From positions 1 through 64,000 of the forward strand of contig CAYLHF010000014.1 in the NCBI GenBank assembly GCA_964383365.1: 64,000 nt of DNA, given 5' to 3'. The stretch comes from CAYLHF01 sp964383365. Lineage in GTDB: Bacteria > Bacteroidota > Rhodothermia > Rhodothermales > UBA10348. Position 1 is the stretch's first letter. Each line of letters opens with the position of its first letter. A program made the translations under genes and the position numbers. Below are positions 33,001 to 40,976 of the stretch, piece after piece. The notes under the pieces were generated by a model. It did not search any database, was not told where the DNA came from, and saw only the letters and a list, made by a program, of their open reading frames with translations.

Positions 33001-35477
33001 TCAGGATCGCCAGCTAAATGTTTGTCCAGTTGATTCTCATCCTCGACCAAGACCTTACGGGCCTTCGAACCCTCGAAAGGACCGACAATTCCGGCATCCT
33101 CCAACTGGTCGACCAATCGTGCTGCCCGTGCATATCCGACCGACAATTTTCTCTGGAGGAGAGAAACTGACCCTTGCTGGGCCCGAACAATGATGTGGGC
33201 CGCCTCACCAAAAAGTTCGTCTCTCGCACTCGGGGAGTTGGCTATAGCGGCAGACGTTACATCAGGGCGGTCGATTTCGGGGAGTTCGTACGCTCCCACG
33301 CCAGGCTGATCACCTATATATCTCGTCAGGTTATCGACTTCCTCAATCGAGACAAACGGACCCTGAAGACGGATGATACGACTTCCCAACATGTACAAGA
33401 GGTCTCCGTTTCCTACAAGTCCCTCTGCACCATTCTGGTCAAGAATCGTCCTGGAATCAATTTTAGAAGCCACTTGATACGCAATACGAGACGGGAAATT
33501 GGCCTTAATCAGTCCCGTTATGACATCGACGGAGGGGCGTTGCGTTGCAAGGATCAGATGGATGCCAACGGCTCGGGACATCTGGGCGAGTCGAGCAATG
33601 GGTGCCTCGATTTCCTTGCCTGCTGTCATCATAAGGTCCGCCAGTTCATCGACGACGACAACGATATACGGCAGTTGCTGATGCCCGTCTTCCTCAGTCA
33701 GTCGATTACTGTGTACCGCGTCGTTGTATTCCTTGAGGCTCCGTACCTGCGCTTTGGAAAGGATATCGTATCGCCTTTCCATTTCCTTCTCGCACGACTG
33801 AAGTGTGCCGAGAGCCTGATCCACGTCTGTTATAATGGTATGATTCGCGTACGGAGACATGGCGATATAGTGCTTGACAATTCTGCCGTACGAGGCCAAT
33901 TCGATCTTCTTGGGATCGATCATCACAAACTTTAATTCGTGAGGTTGGCACGCATAGAGAAGTCCCGCAATAAACGTGTTCAGACCGACTGATTTTCCGG
34001 ATCCCGTAGCGCCTGCAATGAGCACATGCGGCATCTTGGTCAAATCCTGAAGGACAATTTCTCCTTCGATAGACTTACCCAGAATGAGAGGCAGCTCCAT
34101 CTGGGTTTCGGAGAATCGCGTCGTTCCGATAATGTCCCTGATTCTCACCAATTCCCGATGGCGATTGGGTATTTCAACCCCGATGGCCGATTTACCCGGG
34201 ATAGGAGCGATCATACGGATACCCTTGGCTGCCATGGCCATCGCGAGATCATTCTCCAATGCCGTGATACGACTGATTTTTATACCCGGGGCAGGTGTGA
34301 GTTCATAGAGGGTTACCGTTGGGCCAACAATCGCCTCAATGGAGGTGATCTCAATATTATATGTAGCGAGCTTATCCAGAAGGATAGCCTTCTTTTCTTC
34401 CAGTTCCTCATAATCGATGGGAATCTGATTTTCGGTGTCGTCGTCGAGCAGGTCGAGATCGGGCATCCGGAATAAAAAATCAGATCCGTCCGCAGTTCGC
34501 TGAAGAACATCTGTTTTCTCCTCCTGTATCGGAGCATGCACCTGCATGGCTACATCCGTATCCGTATCGGAGTGGGCGGCCGGCGGAGCAGGATTGTCAT
34601 CCGTTCTTCCCGAGCCTGTTGACCTCGATAGGCCATTCGGTATACCAGGGCCGACAGAGGCTGGACTATCCGATGGAGTCTCGCGCGTCTGAATATTCCG
34701 TCCCCGGGGAGGTGACTGGACCTTATCAGCACGTTTCTGCGATGAGCGGGCGGCTTCCTGCGACTTTTTCTTTCTCAGTTTTCGCTCTTCATTTCGTTCA
34801 CTGCGCTCCATTTTCCTTCTTGAACGATCGGACCACCAGGCCACAGAGCCGTCCCGAACACCACGAAAAAGGTTTTCTACGCGATCCATGGATCGTTGTA
34901 CATCGTGGTCTATGAGAAGCAGGAACGTGACCAGAAGAAAAAAGATGAGTAGAATAAATGAGCCCGCTGTTCCAGTTATCTGTTGCAACCATCCGGCAAC
35001 ACCAAGACCCCAGATACCACTCCACACCAGCATATCCTGTTCGCTGACGAGGGAAAACCAGCCAATCAGTGAGGCAGAAAAGAGGGCTGTCACCGAAAAA
35101 AGGATGGTTACCAGATGGACATATTTCCTCGGACGATTTCGAAGCCAGACGTACCCCCATCCAAAAAAGGCAATAGGAATGAGTACGACAGTGTAACCCA
35201 GAAAATGCGGGACCAGGAACCGGGCAATTGCCGCACCGAGAAGCCCCAGAGCGTTGGCCGCACGAATGTTTCCCGGAGACAATATGGCGTCGAGGGAAAA
35301 TCGGCGCGCAAGAAGATTGTCTGCCGGGTCGTACGTCAGAATGGCTAACGTGACCAGAAAAGCCACCACCATCATCAAGAGACCAATAATTTCGCGCTTT
35401 CGTTCAGGGGAAGGGGAATCTGCCGATTGAACCACAGACCCTCGGCCCCGCGCGCGTTTTTTAACCGTCTTACCCAT
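32997..35477 (-). CDS. ftsK: DNA translocase FtsK
   Basis: An 826-residue septal DNA pump that clears chromosome termini and activates dimer resolution. Four or five membrane helices lie in the first 200 residues. A charged low-complexity linker follows (about 200-330). The motor has Walker A AGATGSGKSVGLN near residue 489, DELADLMMTAG as Walker B, and ATQRPSVDVITG. The C-terminal winged-helix gamma domain reads SVSLLQRKLSVGYARAARLV. The ATG at 35477 has no ribosome binding site. Three 21-bp tandem repeats lie 38 bases upstream. The linker is shorter than in E. coli FtsK. Confidence 0.95.
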   Translation of the reverse strand: MGKTVKKRARGRGSVVQSADSPSPERKREIIGLLMMVVAFLVTLAILTYDPADNLLARRFSLDAILSPGNIRAANALGLLGAAIARFLVPHFLGYTVVLIPIAFFGWGYVWLRNRPRKYVHLVTILFSVTALFSASLIGWFSLVSEQDMLVWSGIWGLGVAGWLQQITGTAGSFILLIFFLLVTFLLLIDHDVQRSMDRVENLFRGVRDGSVAWWSDRSRRKMERSERNEERKLRKKKSQEAARSSQKRADKVQSPPRGRNIQTRETPSDSPASVGPGIPNGLSRSTGSGRTDDNPAPPAAHSDTDTDVAMQVHAPIQEEKTDVLQRTADGSDFLFRMPDLDLLDDDTENQIPIDYEELEEKKAILLDKLATYNIEITSIEAIVGPTVTLYELTPAPGIKISRITALENDLAMAMAAKGIRMIAPIPGKSAIGVEIPNRHRELVRIRDIIGTTRFSETQMELPLILGKSIEGEIVLQDLTKMPHVLIAGATGSGKSVGLNTFIAGLLYACQPHELKFVMIDPKKIELASYGRIVKHYIAMSPYANHTIITDVDQALGTLQSCEKEMERRYDILSKAQVRSLKEYNDAVHSNRLTEEDGHQQLPYIVVVVDELADLMMTAGKEIEAPIARLAQMSRAVGIHLILATQRPSVDVITGLIKANFPSRIAYQVASKIDSRTILDQNGAEGLVGNGDLLYMLGSRIIRLQGPFVSIEEVDNLTRYIGDQPGVGAYELPEIDRPDVTSAAIANSPSARDELFGEAAHIIVRAQQGSVSLLQRKLSVGYARAARLVDQLEDAGIVGPFEGSKARKVLVEDENQLDKHLAGDPE

Positions 35478-35515
35478 AGGAGAAAACTACGCAGACCGGC
35501 GTGCTATTCCAATGT

Positions 35516-35578
35516 GAATGCTCGAGGCAGATATATGAATGCTCGGGGCAGATATATGAATGCTCGGGGCAGATAGGT
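35516..35578 (-). repeat. Three tandem 21-bp repeats upstream of ftsK
   Basis: Units at 35516-35536, 35537-35557 and 35558-35578 have identical length. Units 1 and 2 differ at one base (CGAGG against CGGGG), and unit 3 differs from unit 2 only at its last bases (TAGGT against TATAT). The shared core is GAATGCTCGGGGCAGATA. On the minus strand units 1 and 2 each hold a TATATCTG box close to the TAnnTTTG -7 consensus, so the array may carry the ftsK promoter or binding sites for a regulator. It occupies most of the 111-base space between gcvT and ftsK. Confidence 0.9.
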
Positions 35579-35588
35579 AATTCAATCC

Positions 35589-36707
35589 TCAGGACTTGTG
35601 AAAGGGTGGTTTCCTTACAGTAACCCCGAACGATTTTCCGCGGGCTTCTACCCGTAACACGGATCCTGCTGTGGTATACGCCGGCTCATTTTCAACATAT
35701 CCCATCCCGATTCCTGCCTTCAGGAGAGGCGATTGCGTTCCGCTCGTTACGAAACCGATCGGTTCTCCTGTGGAGTTGAGAATGGCGGCTCCATGTCTGG
35801 GTATGCCGCGTTCGGACGCAACAAACCCGACGAGTTTACGCTCAGGACCCGACTCCTTAATTCTCAGCAGTGCTTCACGACCCGTAAAATCACCTGAATT
35901 CAGTTTCGTTAGCCATCCCAATCCGGCCTCGAGTGGATTGGTCGTGAGAGACAGGTCGTTTCCGTACAGACAAAACCCGGATTCGAGTCGGAGTGTATCT
36001 CGAGCACCCAGTCCTGCTGGTTTCAGACCGAGGCTCCTGCCGTTCTCCATGAGGGAATTCCAGACGGTGACGGTTTTGTCTGCGTCACAATATATCTCCA
36101 GACCCTTTTCTCCGGTATATCCGGTGTGGGACAAAATGGCTCGTTCAGATCCGAAAAAAGAACCCGAATCCAACTCGGTGAAGTGGTAGTATCGAATGGA
36201 GTCCAGGGCGACGTCGGTTATCTGCGATACGATATCGAAGGCCGCTGGACCCTGAATCGCGATCAGTCCGGTGGAGTCAGAGATATCTAAAAGCGATACA
36301 CCATGCGTATTTGATTTCCGCATCCAGGCTAAATCGGTTTCGATATTAGCCGCGTTGATCACGAGCATGAACCTGTTTTCGCCCATCCGATAAACCAGAA
36401 GGTCGTCCACGATTCCACCATCAGGCCTGCACATGACAGTATACAGTGCCTTTCCGTCGTATAGACTTGAGACATCGTTCGTCACGAGTTGTTGTACGTA
36501 TCGGGTCGCATCGGGCCCGGTCACAATCACCTCACCCATGTGGCTCACGTCGAATAGTCCTGCCTTCTCCCGGACCGCGACGTGCTCGTCAATTATACCG
36601 GAATACTGAACGGGCATATGGTAGCCGGCAAACGGCATCATTCTCGCCCCCAATGCAACGTGGGTATCGAAAAGAGGTGTTTTCAGTATATCAGTAGATT
36701 CAGACAC
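35589..36707 (-). CDS. gcvT: Aminomethyltransferase, glycine cleavage system T protein
   Basis: A 372-residue enzyme that moves the methylene group from the aminomethyl-lipoyl H protein to tetrahydrofolate, releasing ammonia. Conserved blocks include FAGYHMPVQYSG, FDVSHMGEV, YTVMCRPDGGIVDDLLVYR, SHTGYTGEKGLEIYC and RDTLRLESGFCLYGNDL. The start is a GTG at 36707. No gcvH or gcvP is adjacent. A TATTTTTG box (36749-36742) about 35 bases upstream is a likely -7 element. Confidence 0.96.
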   Translation of the reverse strand: MSESTDILKTPLFDTHVALGARMMPFAGYHMPVQYSGIIDEHVAVREKAGLFDVSHMGEVIVTGPDATRYVQQLVTNDVSSLYDGKALYTVMCRPDGGIVDDLLVYRMGENRFMLVINAANIETDLAWMRKSNTHGVSLLDISDSTGLIAIQGPAAFDIVSQITDVALDSIRYYHFTELDSGSFFGSERAILSHTGYTGEKGLEIYCDADKTVTVWNSLMENGRSLGLKPAGLGARDTLRLESGFCLYGNDLSLTTNPLEAGLGWLTKLNSGDFTGREALLRIKESGPERKLVGFVASERGIPRHGAAILNSTGEPIGFVTSGTQSPLLKAGIGMGYVENEPAYTTAGSVLRVEARGKSFGVTVRKPPFHKS

Positions 36708-36741
36708 GGCAGTATTAGTAGGTGAGTGATTGAATGCACAG

Positions 36742-36749
36742 CAAAAATA
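36742..36749 (-). promoter_or_regulatory. TAnnTTTG -7 box upstream of gcvT
   Basis: On the minus strand TATTTTTG matches the -7 consensus exactly and would give a leader of about 30 bases. No clear TTTG is found 19-20 bases further upstream, which would fall in the end of the preceding gene. Confidence 0.4.
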
Positions 36750-36771
36750 CGTTCATTTTTCGAGACCATTC

Positions 36772-37893
36772 TCACGTTAGCCTGTGAGACTTGAACCCGG
36801 CCTCATTCAACAGACGGATGCCGTCGTCAGCATCGGTCTCGGAATTGAACCCGAGACGGAAGGTACCACCGGTTCCTTCCCTAATCTTGAGCAGTTCGAT
36901 GTCTTTGATGCTGACCTCGTTTCGTGACAGCAGACCGGTAATTTCTGCCAGTGCACCCGGTTGATCCCGTACAAACACAAAAACGTCGTGCAGTGCCCGG
37001 AGAAATCCTTTTGAACGCTGCGGAATGTCTGCTCGCGTGTCGTAGGCATTCTCGAATAACTCTTTCAGGGCATCCGAGTCGCCGTGCCTGAGATAGTCGG
37101 TGATGGTATTGATCTGGAGAGACAGCCTGTCTAGCGACGCGACAATTTTTTCGCTGTTCAGATCGACGACATCCTTCCATAGATCGAAAGGAGAGGAGGC
37201 GATCCTGGTCAGGTCCCTGAATCCGCCGGCGGCCAATTGAAGTACTTCCATATCCCGCGACCTGGATTCGGCCGCATGATTCATGAGGGCGATGGCCAGA
37301 AGCTGAGGTACATGGCTGATAGCAGCCGCAATCCGGTCATGACGGCGTGAGTCCAGAAACAATATTTCCGAGCCCAGCGATCGGATTATCTGGCAGAGTG
37401 GATTGTCTGTTGAACGCAACGCATCAATCTGATCCTGAGATCGTGGGCACAGCACGTAGGTCGCGTTCTCGAACAATAATTCGTCGGAATGAAGCACGCC
37501 GACTTTTTCGGATCCTGTCATTGGATGCGCGCCTACGAACGATACGTGATCCGGCATGTCGATGGAAGCCTGTAGATCTACACACTCCTTTACCGATCCC
37601 ATGTCTGAAATCCAGGATCCCGGCTCGGCATATTCGCCGATTTCTTTCAGGAGATCGAGTGTAACGGGAACTGGAGTTCCCAAAAAGACCAGATCGCTAC
37701 CACGAACAGCATTCTCCAGAGTATTTGCCGCCTCGTCGATTGCACCCCGGTCGAGGGCGACAGACAGTACCTCGACAGAGTCAAATCCAACGATCAGGAC
37801 GTTGGGCAGGGATCGTTTGATGGCAAGGCCTAGGGATCCCCCCATCAGGCCGACCCCGACAATTGCGATCCTTGAAATGTGCTTGTCTGACAT
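36772..37893 (-). CDS. Prephenate dehydrogenase with C-terminal ACT domain
   Basis: A 373-residue TyrA-type enzyme in tyrosine synthesis, converting prephenate to 4-hydroxyphenylpyruvate with NAD. The nucleotide-binding loop IVGVGLMGGSLGLA is at residues 11-24. VGAHPMTGSEKVGV and the helical dehydrogenase domain follow. An ACT domain (about 298-370, VFVRDQPGALAEITGLLSR) suggests feedback control by an amino acid, probably tyrosine. The ATG is at 37893. It is divergent from the acyl-CoA dehydrogenase gene across 145 bases in which I see no clear signal. Confidence 0.92.
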   Translation of the reverse strand: MSDKHISRIAIVGVGLMGGSLGLAIKRSLPNVLIVGFDSVEVLSVALDRGAIDEAANTLENAVRGSDLVFLGTPVPVTLDLLKEIGEYAEPGSWISDMGSVKECVDLQASIDMPDHVSFVGAHPMTGSEKVGVLHSDELLFENATYVLCPRSQDQIDALRSTDNPLCQIIRSLGSEILFLDSRRHDRIAAAISHVPQLLAIALMNHAAESRSRDMEVLQLAAGGFRDLTRIASSPFDLWKDVVDLNSEKIVASLDRLSLQINTITDYLRHGDSDALKELFENAYDTRADIPQRSKGFLRALHDVFVFVRDQPGALAEITGLLSRNEVSIKDIELLKIREGTGGTFRLGFNSETDADDGIRLLNEAGFKSHRLT

Positions 37894-38038
37894 GATTGCC
37901 GTACGACTCGATTGGTGCGCGGACCGTGAACAGCCAACCCTTCATCAAGTTCACGGACTTTCTACGCAGATCTGCTGTGGAGCATGGATAGGCTAGCTTA
38001 TCTTCTACCATCAGTCAATACAAAGACCGCGAAATCTC

Positions 38039-39250
38039 ATGTCGAAATATCCATTCCATGCCGATGATGTCTATCTATTCGAGAGCATGCTCGGTGAGGA
38101 AGAACGACTCATCATGGAATCAGCTCGTGAATACGCGCAAACCCGGCTTGAGCCACGTGCCCTGGAGGGTAATCAGGAGGAAGTATTTCATGCTGATATA
38201 CCCTCGGAAATGGGTGAGATGGGACTGCTGGGGGCTACGATTCCCGTCGAATATGGCGGGGCCGGTGTTAGCCAGACTGCTTATGGTCTGATTGCGAGAG
38301 AATTGGAACGAGTTGATTCGGGGTATCGGTCCTTTGCGTCGGTGCAGTCGTCTCTCGTCATGCATCCTATCAATACGTTTGGCACTGAAGAACAGAAGAA
38401 GCGATTTCTGCCCCGTCTGGCGACTGCCGAGTTGATCGGGGCCTTCGGACTGACAGAGCCGGACCACGGTTCAGATCCGGGCTCTATGAAGACCACGGCT
38501 CTTCGTTCCGGTGGCGGATGGATCCTGAACGGCGCAAAAATGTGGATTACCAACTCTCCGTTTGCCGATGTCTCCATTGTCTGGGCGAAGGCGAAGGAGA
38601 ACCTGTCGGATCCGGGTGTGATCCGGGGATTCATCGTAGAGAAGGAAATGAAGGGTTACTCGGCACCGAAAACCCACAACAAGATGTCTCTCCGGGCGTC
38701 TCTGACCGGCGAAATTGTCCTGGAAGATGTATTCGTTCCCGATGAGAATGTGTTTCCAGATGTCAAGGGACTAAAAGGTCCATTCGAATGCCTGAACAGC
38801 GCGCGATACGGAATTGCATGGGGAGCAGTAGGAGCTGCCGAGGACTGCTATCATAGAGCCAGGCAGTATGTGATGGAACGCAAACAGTTTGGATATCCTC
38901 TCGGTGCCATGCAATTGATTCAGACGAAGCTCGCCAATATGGTAACTGAGATCACAAAGATGCAGTTGCTGGTTTGGCGTCTGGGAAATCTGAAGGACGC
39001 AGGGCAGGGAACTCCGGCGATGGTATCGCTGGCAAAACGAACGAATTGCGGCACGGCTCTCGATATTGCTCGAATGGCTCGAGATATGTTGGGTGGAAAC
39101 GGTATCACCGGTGAGTTTCGGGTAATTCATCATATGGTAAATCTTGAGAGTGTCAACACGTACGAGGGTACGTATGATATTCACGGACTAATTCTTGGAA
39201 GAGAAATAACGGGAATTCAGGCATTTACGCCCCGTGGGAACGATCTCTAG
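38039..39250 (+). CDS. Acyl-CoA dehydrogenase, glutaryl-CoA dehydrogenase-like
   Basis: A 403-residue FAD flavoenzyme. GAFGLTEPDHGSDPGSM and WITNSPFADV are typical of the acyl-CoA dehydrogenase fold. SARYGIAWGAVGAAEDCY, DMLGGNGI and TYEGTYDIHGLILGREITG are typical of the glutaryl-CoA branch. The catalytic base is Glu376 in NTYEGT. A glutaryl-CoA dehydrogenase role (lysine/tryptophan breakdown, with decarboxylation) is probable, but no pathway neighbours support it. A short AT-rich hairpin follows at 39283-39300. Confidence 0.9.
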   Translation: MSKYPFHADDVYLFESMLGEEERLIMESAREYAQTRLEPRALEGNQEEVFHADIPSEMGEMGLLGATIPVEYGGAGVSQTAYGLIARELERVDSGYRSFASVQSSLVMHPINTFGTEEQKKRFLPRLATAELIGAFGLTEPDHGSDPGSMKTTALRSGGGWILNGAKMWITNSPFADVSIVWAKAKENLSDPGVIRGFIVEKEMKGYSAPKTHNKMSLRASLTGEIVLEDVFVPDENVFPDVKGLKGPFECLNSARYGIAWGAVGAAEDCYHRARQYVMERKQFGYPLGAMQLIQTKLANMVTEITKMQLLVWRLGNLKDAGQGTPAMVSLAKRTNCGTALDIARMARDMLGGNGITGEFRVIHHMVNLESVNTYEGTYDIHGLILGREITGIQAFTPRGNDL

Positions 39251-39282
39251 ACAGGGCTGCAACACTGCGGCTTCGTTGTGCG

Positions 39283-39306
39283 TATCTCCCTGGCGAGATA
39301 TTTCTC
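39283..39306 (+). terminator. Weak terminator-like hairpin after the acyl-CoA dehydrogenase gene
   Basis: TATCTC (39283-39288) pairs with GAGATA (39295-39300) around a 6-base loop and is followed by TTTCTCC. The stem is short and AT-rich, so termination would be weak. Confidence 0.3.
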
Positions 39307-39324
39307 CTAAAATATTCTGTCCAT

Positions 39325-39600
39325 ATGATGCCCGTATTTGTTGTTGCGTTGGTTTTCGGATCGGTCGTTCTCGTCGTAAAGATGGTATTGGACTTTAATC
39401 GCCAGAAATTGATTGCCGGAAGCTCTACGGATGGTAACAGTCTGGGAACAGGAGAACTCAAACGTATTATTCGTGAAGCCGTAGACGAGTCACTTTTTCC
39501 GATCGTTTCGAGACTGGAAGCGGCTGAAAACAGACTGGATGAGGCAGATCAGTTGCTCCTCGAATCCGAAACGGGATCTGCAGATACGGATACGTTGTAG
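39325..39600 (+). CDS. Small single-pass membrane/coiled-coil protein A, unknown
   Basis: A 91-residue protein with one N-terminal membrane helix (VFVVALVFGSVVLVVKMVLD), a short Ser/Gly linker and a helical segment with heptad character (ELKRIIREAVDESLFPIVSR, LEAAENRLDEADQLL). The tail is acidic. The architecture resembles PspB-like proteins but I cannot assign a family. The next gene has the same layout, so the two look like tandem paralogues. A TATTCTG box lies only six bases before the first ATG, which would make the mRNA nearly leaderless. The second ATG is at 39328. Confidence 0.7.
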   Translation: MMPVFVVALVFGSVVLVVKMVLDFNRQKLIAGSSTDGNSLGTGELKRIIREAVDESLFPIVSRLEAAENRLDEADQLLLESETGSADTDTL

Positions 39601-39662
39601 TGCAAATTGGACACTATAAACGTATATTCCGACCGTAATATCGTACCAATCGTTTTACTGTG

Positions 39663-40001
39663 ATGCCCGACGAAATTCTTGCCATAGTACTGGTTTCAAT
39701 TGCAGCGGGTACAGGCCTGTCTTTCATGAGAATGATTCTGGCTCATCGGTCCGGTCAGCAAGATCGATCGTCTTCCTCCGCCGACTCAAGCCTGACGACA
39801 AGCGAACTGGAACGGATGATGAAGCGTTCCGTGGAAAGTGTTGTTGCGCCGCTTGCCGACAAAATAGAGAACCTGGAATTGCAATTATCCAGGCAGAATA
39901 GGGCCCTGGAGGCACCTAAAAACGATTTACTCATCGAGATGGACGATATTTCTGAGGAAGAATCAGTCCCTGCTTCGTCCCGGTTGCGTGCGAAATCATG
40001 A
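39663..40001 (+). CDS. Small single-pass membrane/coiled-coil protein B, unknown
   Basis: A 112-residue protein: an N-terminal membrane helix (ILAIVLVSIAAGTGLSFMRM), a Ser-rich linker and a helical stretch (TSELERMMKRSVESVVAPLA, then IENLELQLSRQNRALE). The tail is acidic. TSELERMMKRSVES aligns with TGELKRIIREAVDES of the preceding protein, which supports an ancient tandem duplication. The ATG at 39663 is preceded by an in-frame GTG at 39660. It has its own TATATTCCG box about 35 bases upstream. The rsgA start is 20 bases downstream. Confidence 0.7.
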   Translation: MPDEILAIVLVSIAAGTGLSFMRMILAHRSGQQDRSSSSADSSLTTSELERMMKRSVESVVAPLADKIENLELQLSRQNRALEAPKNDLLIEMDDISEEESVPASSRLRAKS

Positions 40002-40021
40002 TCGTGTCCGTGTAATCGCTC

Positions 40022-40972
40022 ATGCCTGACGGATCGAACTGCAGTGGACGCGTAATCCGTTCAACAGGAAGTTGGTATGAGGTCCAGACCTCCGACGGTG
40101 TAATTTCGTGCACAATCAGAGGCAAGTTCAGATTATCCGAAACGGATGTGACCAACCCGGTCGTCGTGGGAGATCTGGTCGATATTGAGCTCAATGATGA
40201 TAAGACCGGTGTCATCGGTACCATCCGGGAACGACGGAATAAGCTGACTCGAAGGGCGGCAGGGAGGAGAGCCGGTAGAGAGCACGTCATTGTCTCCAAT
40301 ATCGATTCTGCCTGGATGATCCAGAGCGTCAAGCTTCCGAAGATTTCACCGGGCTTTATAGATCGATTTCTTGTCATGGCGGGTATACACAAAATTACCC
40401 CCGGTCTGGTCATAAACAAGATTGACCTGTTGGACGCTCGTTTGTCGAAGGACGTCGACCATATTCAACAGATATATACCGATCTTGGAATTCCGGTCGA
40501 ACGAGTCAGTGCCACGTCGGGTGAGGGAGTTTCGTCGCTAATGGACCAAATGAGGGATAAAACGAGCGTTTTTGTTGGCCCGTCCGGGGCCGGGAAATCG
40601 ACACTATTGAATCACATACAGCCCTCGCTAGGACTTCGAACTGGCGAGATAAGTGAGTCATCCAGGAAAGGGCGGCACACGACTACTCGCGTCGAAATGT
40701 ATCCTCTGGGAGGATCCGGTTTCGTTGCTGACACACCGGGTCTGAGGGAATTCGGTCTAGTGGATTTACGACCCGACGAACTGGGTTATTTCTTTGTCGA
40801 ATTCGAACGGTATCGAACAGAATGTCGCTTCCCTAACTGTACTCATGACCATGAGCCGGGATGCGAGGTCAAGCTGGCGGTTGATTCCGGTGGTATCTCA
40901 GAGGAACGCTATCGCAGCTACCGCAACATATTATCCGCTCTGGACCTTGGCGAAAAAAACGTAGGACGATAA
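40022..40972 (+). CDS. rsgA: Ribosome small-subunit-dependent GTPase RsgA
   Basis: A 316-residue circularly permuted GTPase that checks late 30S assembly. An OB-fold covers residues 1-85. The permuted motif order is NKID (132-135), then GPSGAGKST (186-194), then DTPG (237-240). A zinc knuckle follows with C268, C273, H275 and C281. It ends four bases from the convergent topA stop. Confidence 0.96.
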   Translation: MPDGSNCSGRVIRSTGSWYEVQTSDGVISCTIRGKFRLSETDVTNPVVVGDLVDIELNDDKTGVIGTIRERRNKLTRRAAGRRAGREHVIVSNIDSAWMIQSVKLPKISPGFIDRFLVMAGIHKITPGLVINKIDLLDARLSKDVDHIQQIYTDLGIPVERVSATSGEGVSSLMDQMRDKTSVFVGPSGAGKSTLLNHIQPSLGLRTGEISESSRKGRHTTTRVEMYPLGGSGFVADTPGLREFGLVDLRPDELGYFFVEFERYRTECRFPNCTHDHEPGCEVKLAVDSGGISEERYRSYRNILSALDLGEKNVGR

Positions 40973-40976
40973 CCGT

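Noticed and set aside
35516..35578. CRISPR array
   Set aside because: The 21-bp units are directly adjacent with no spacers and there are no cas genes.
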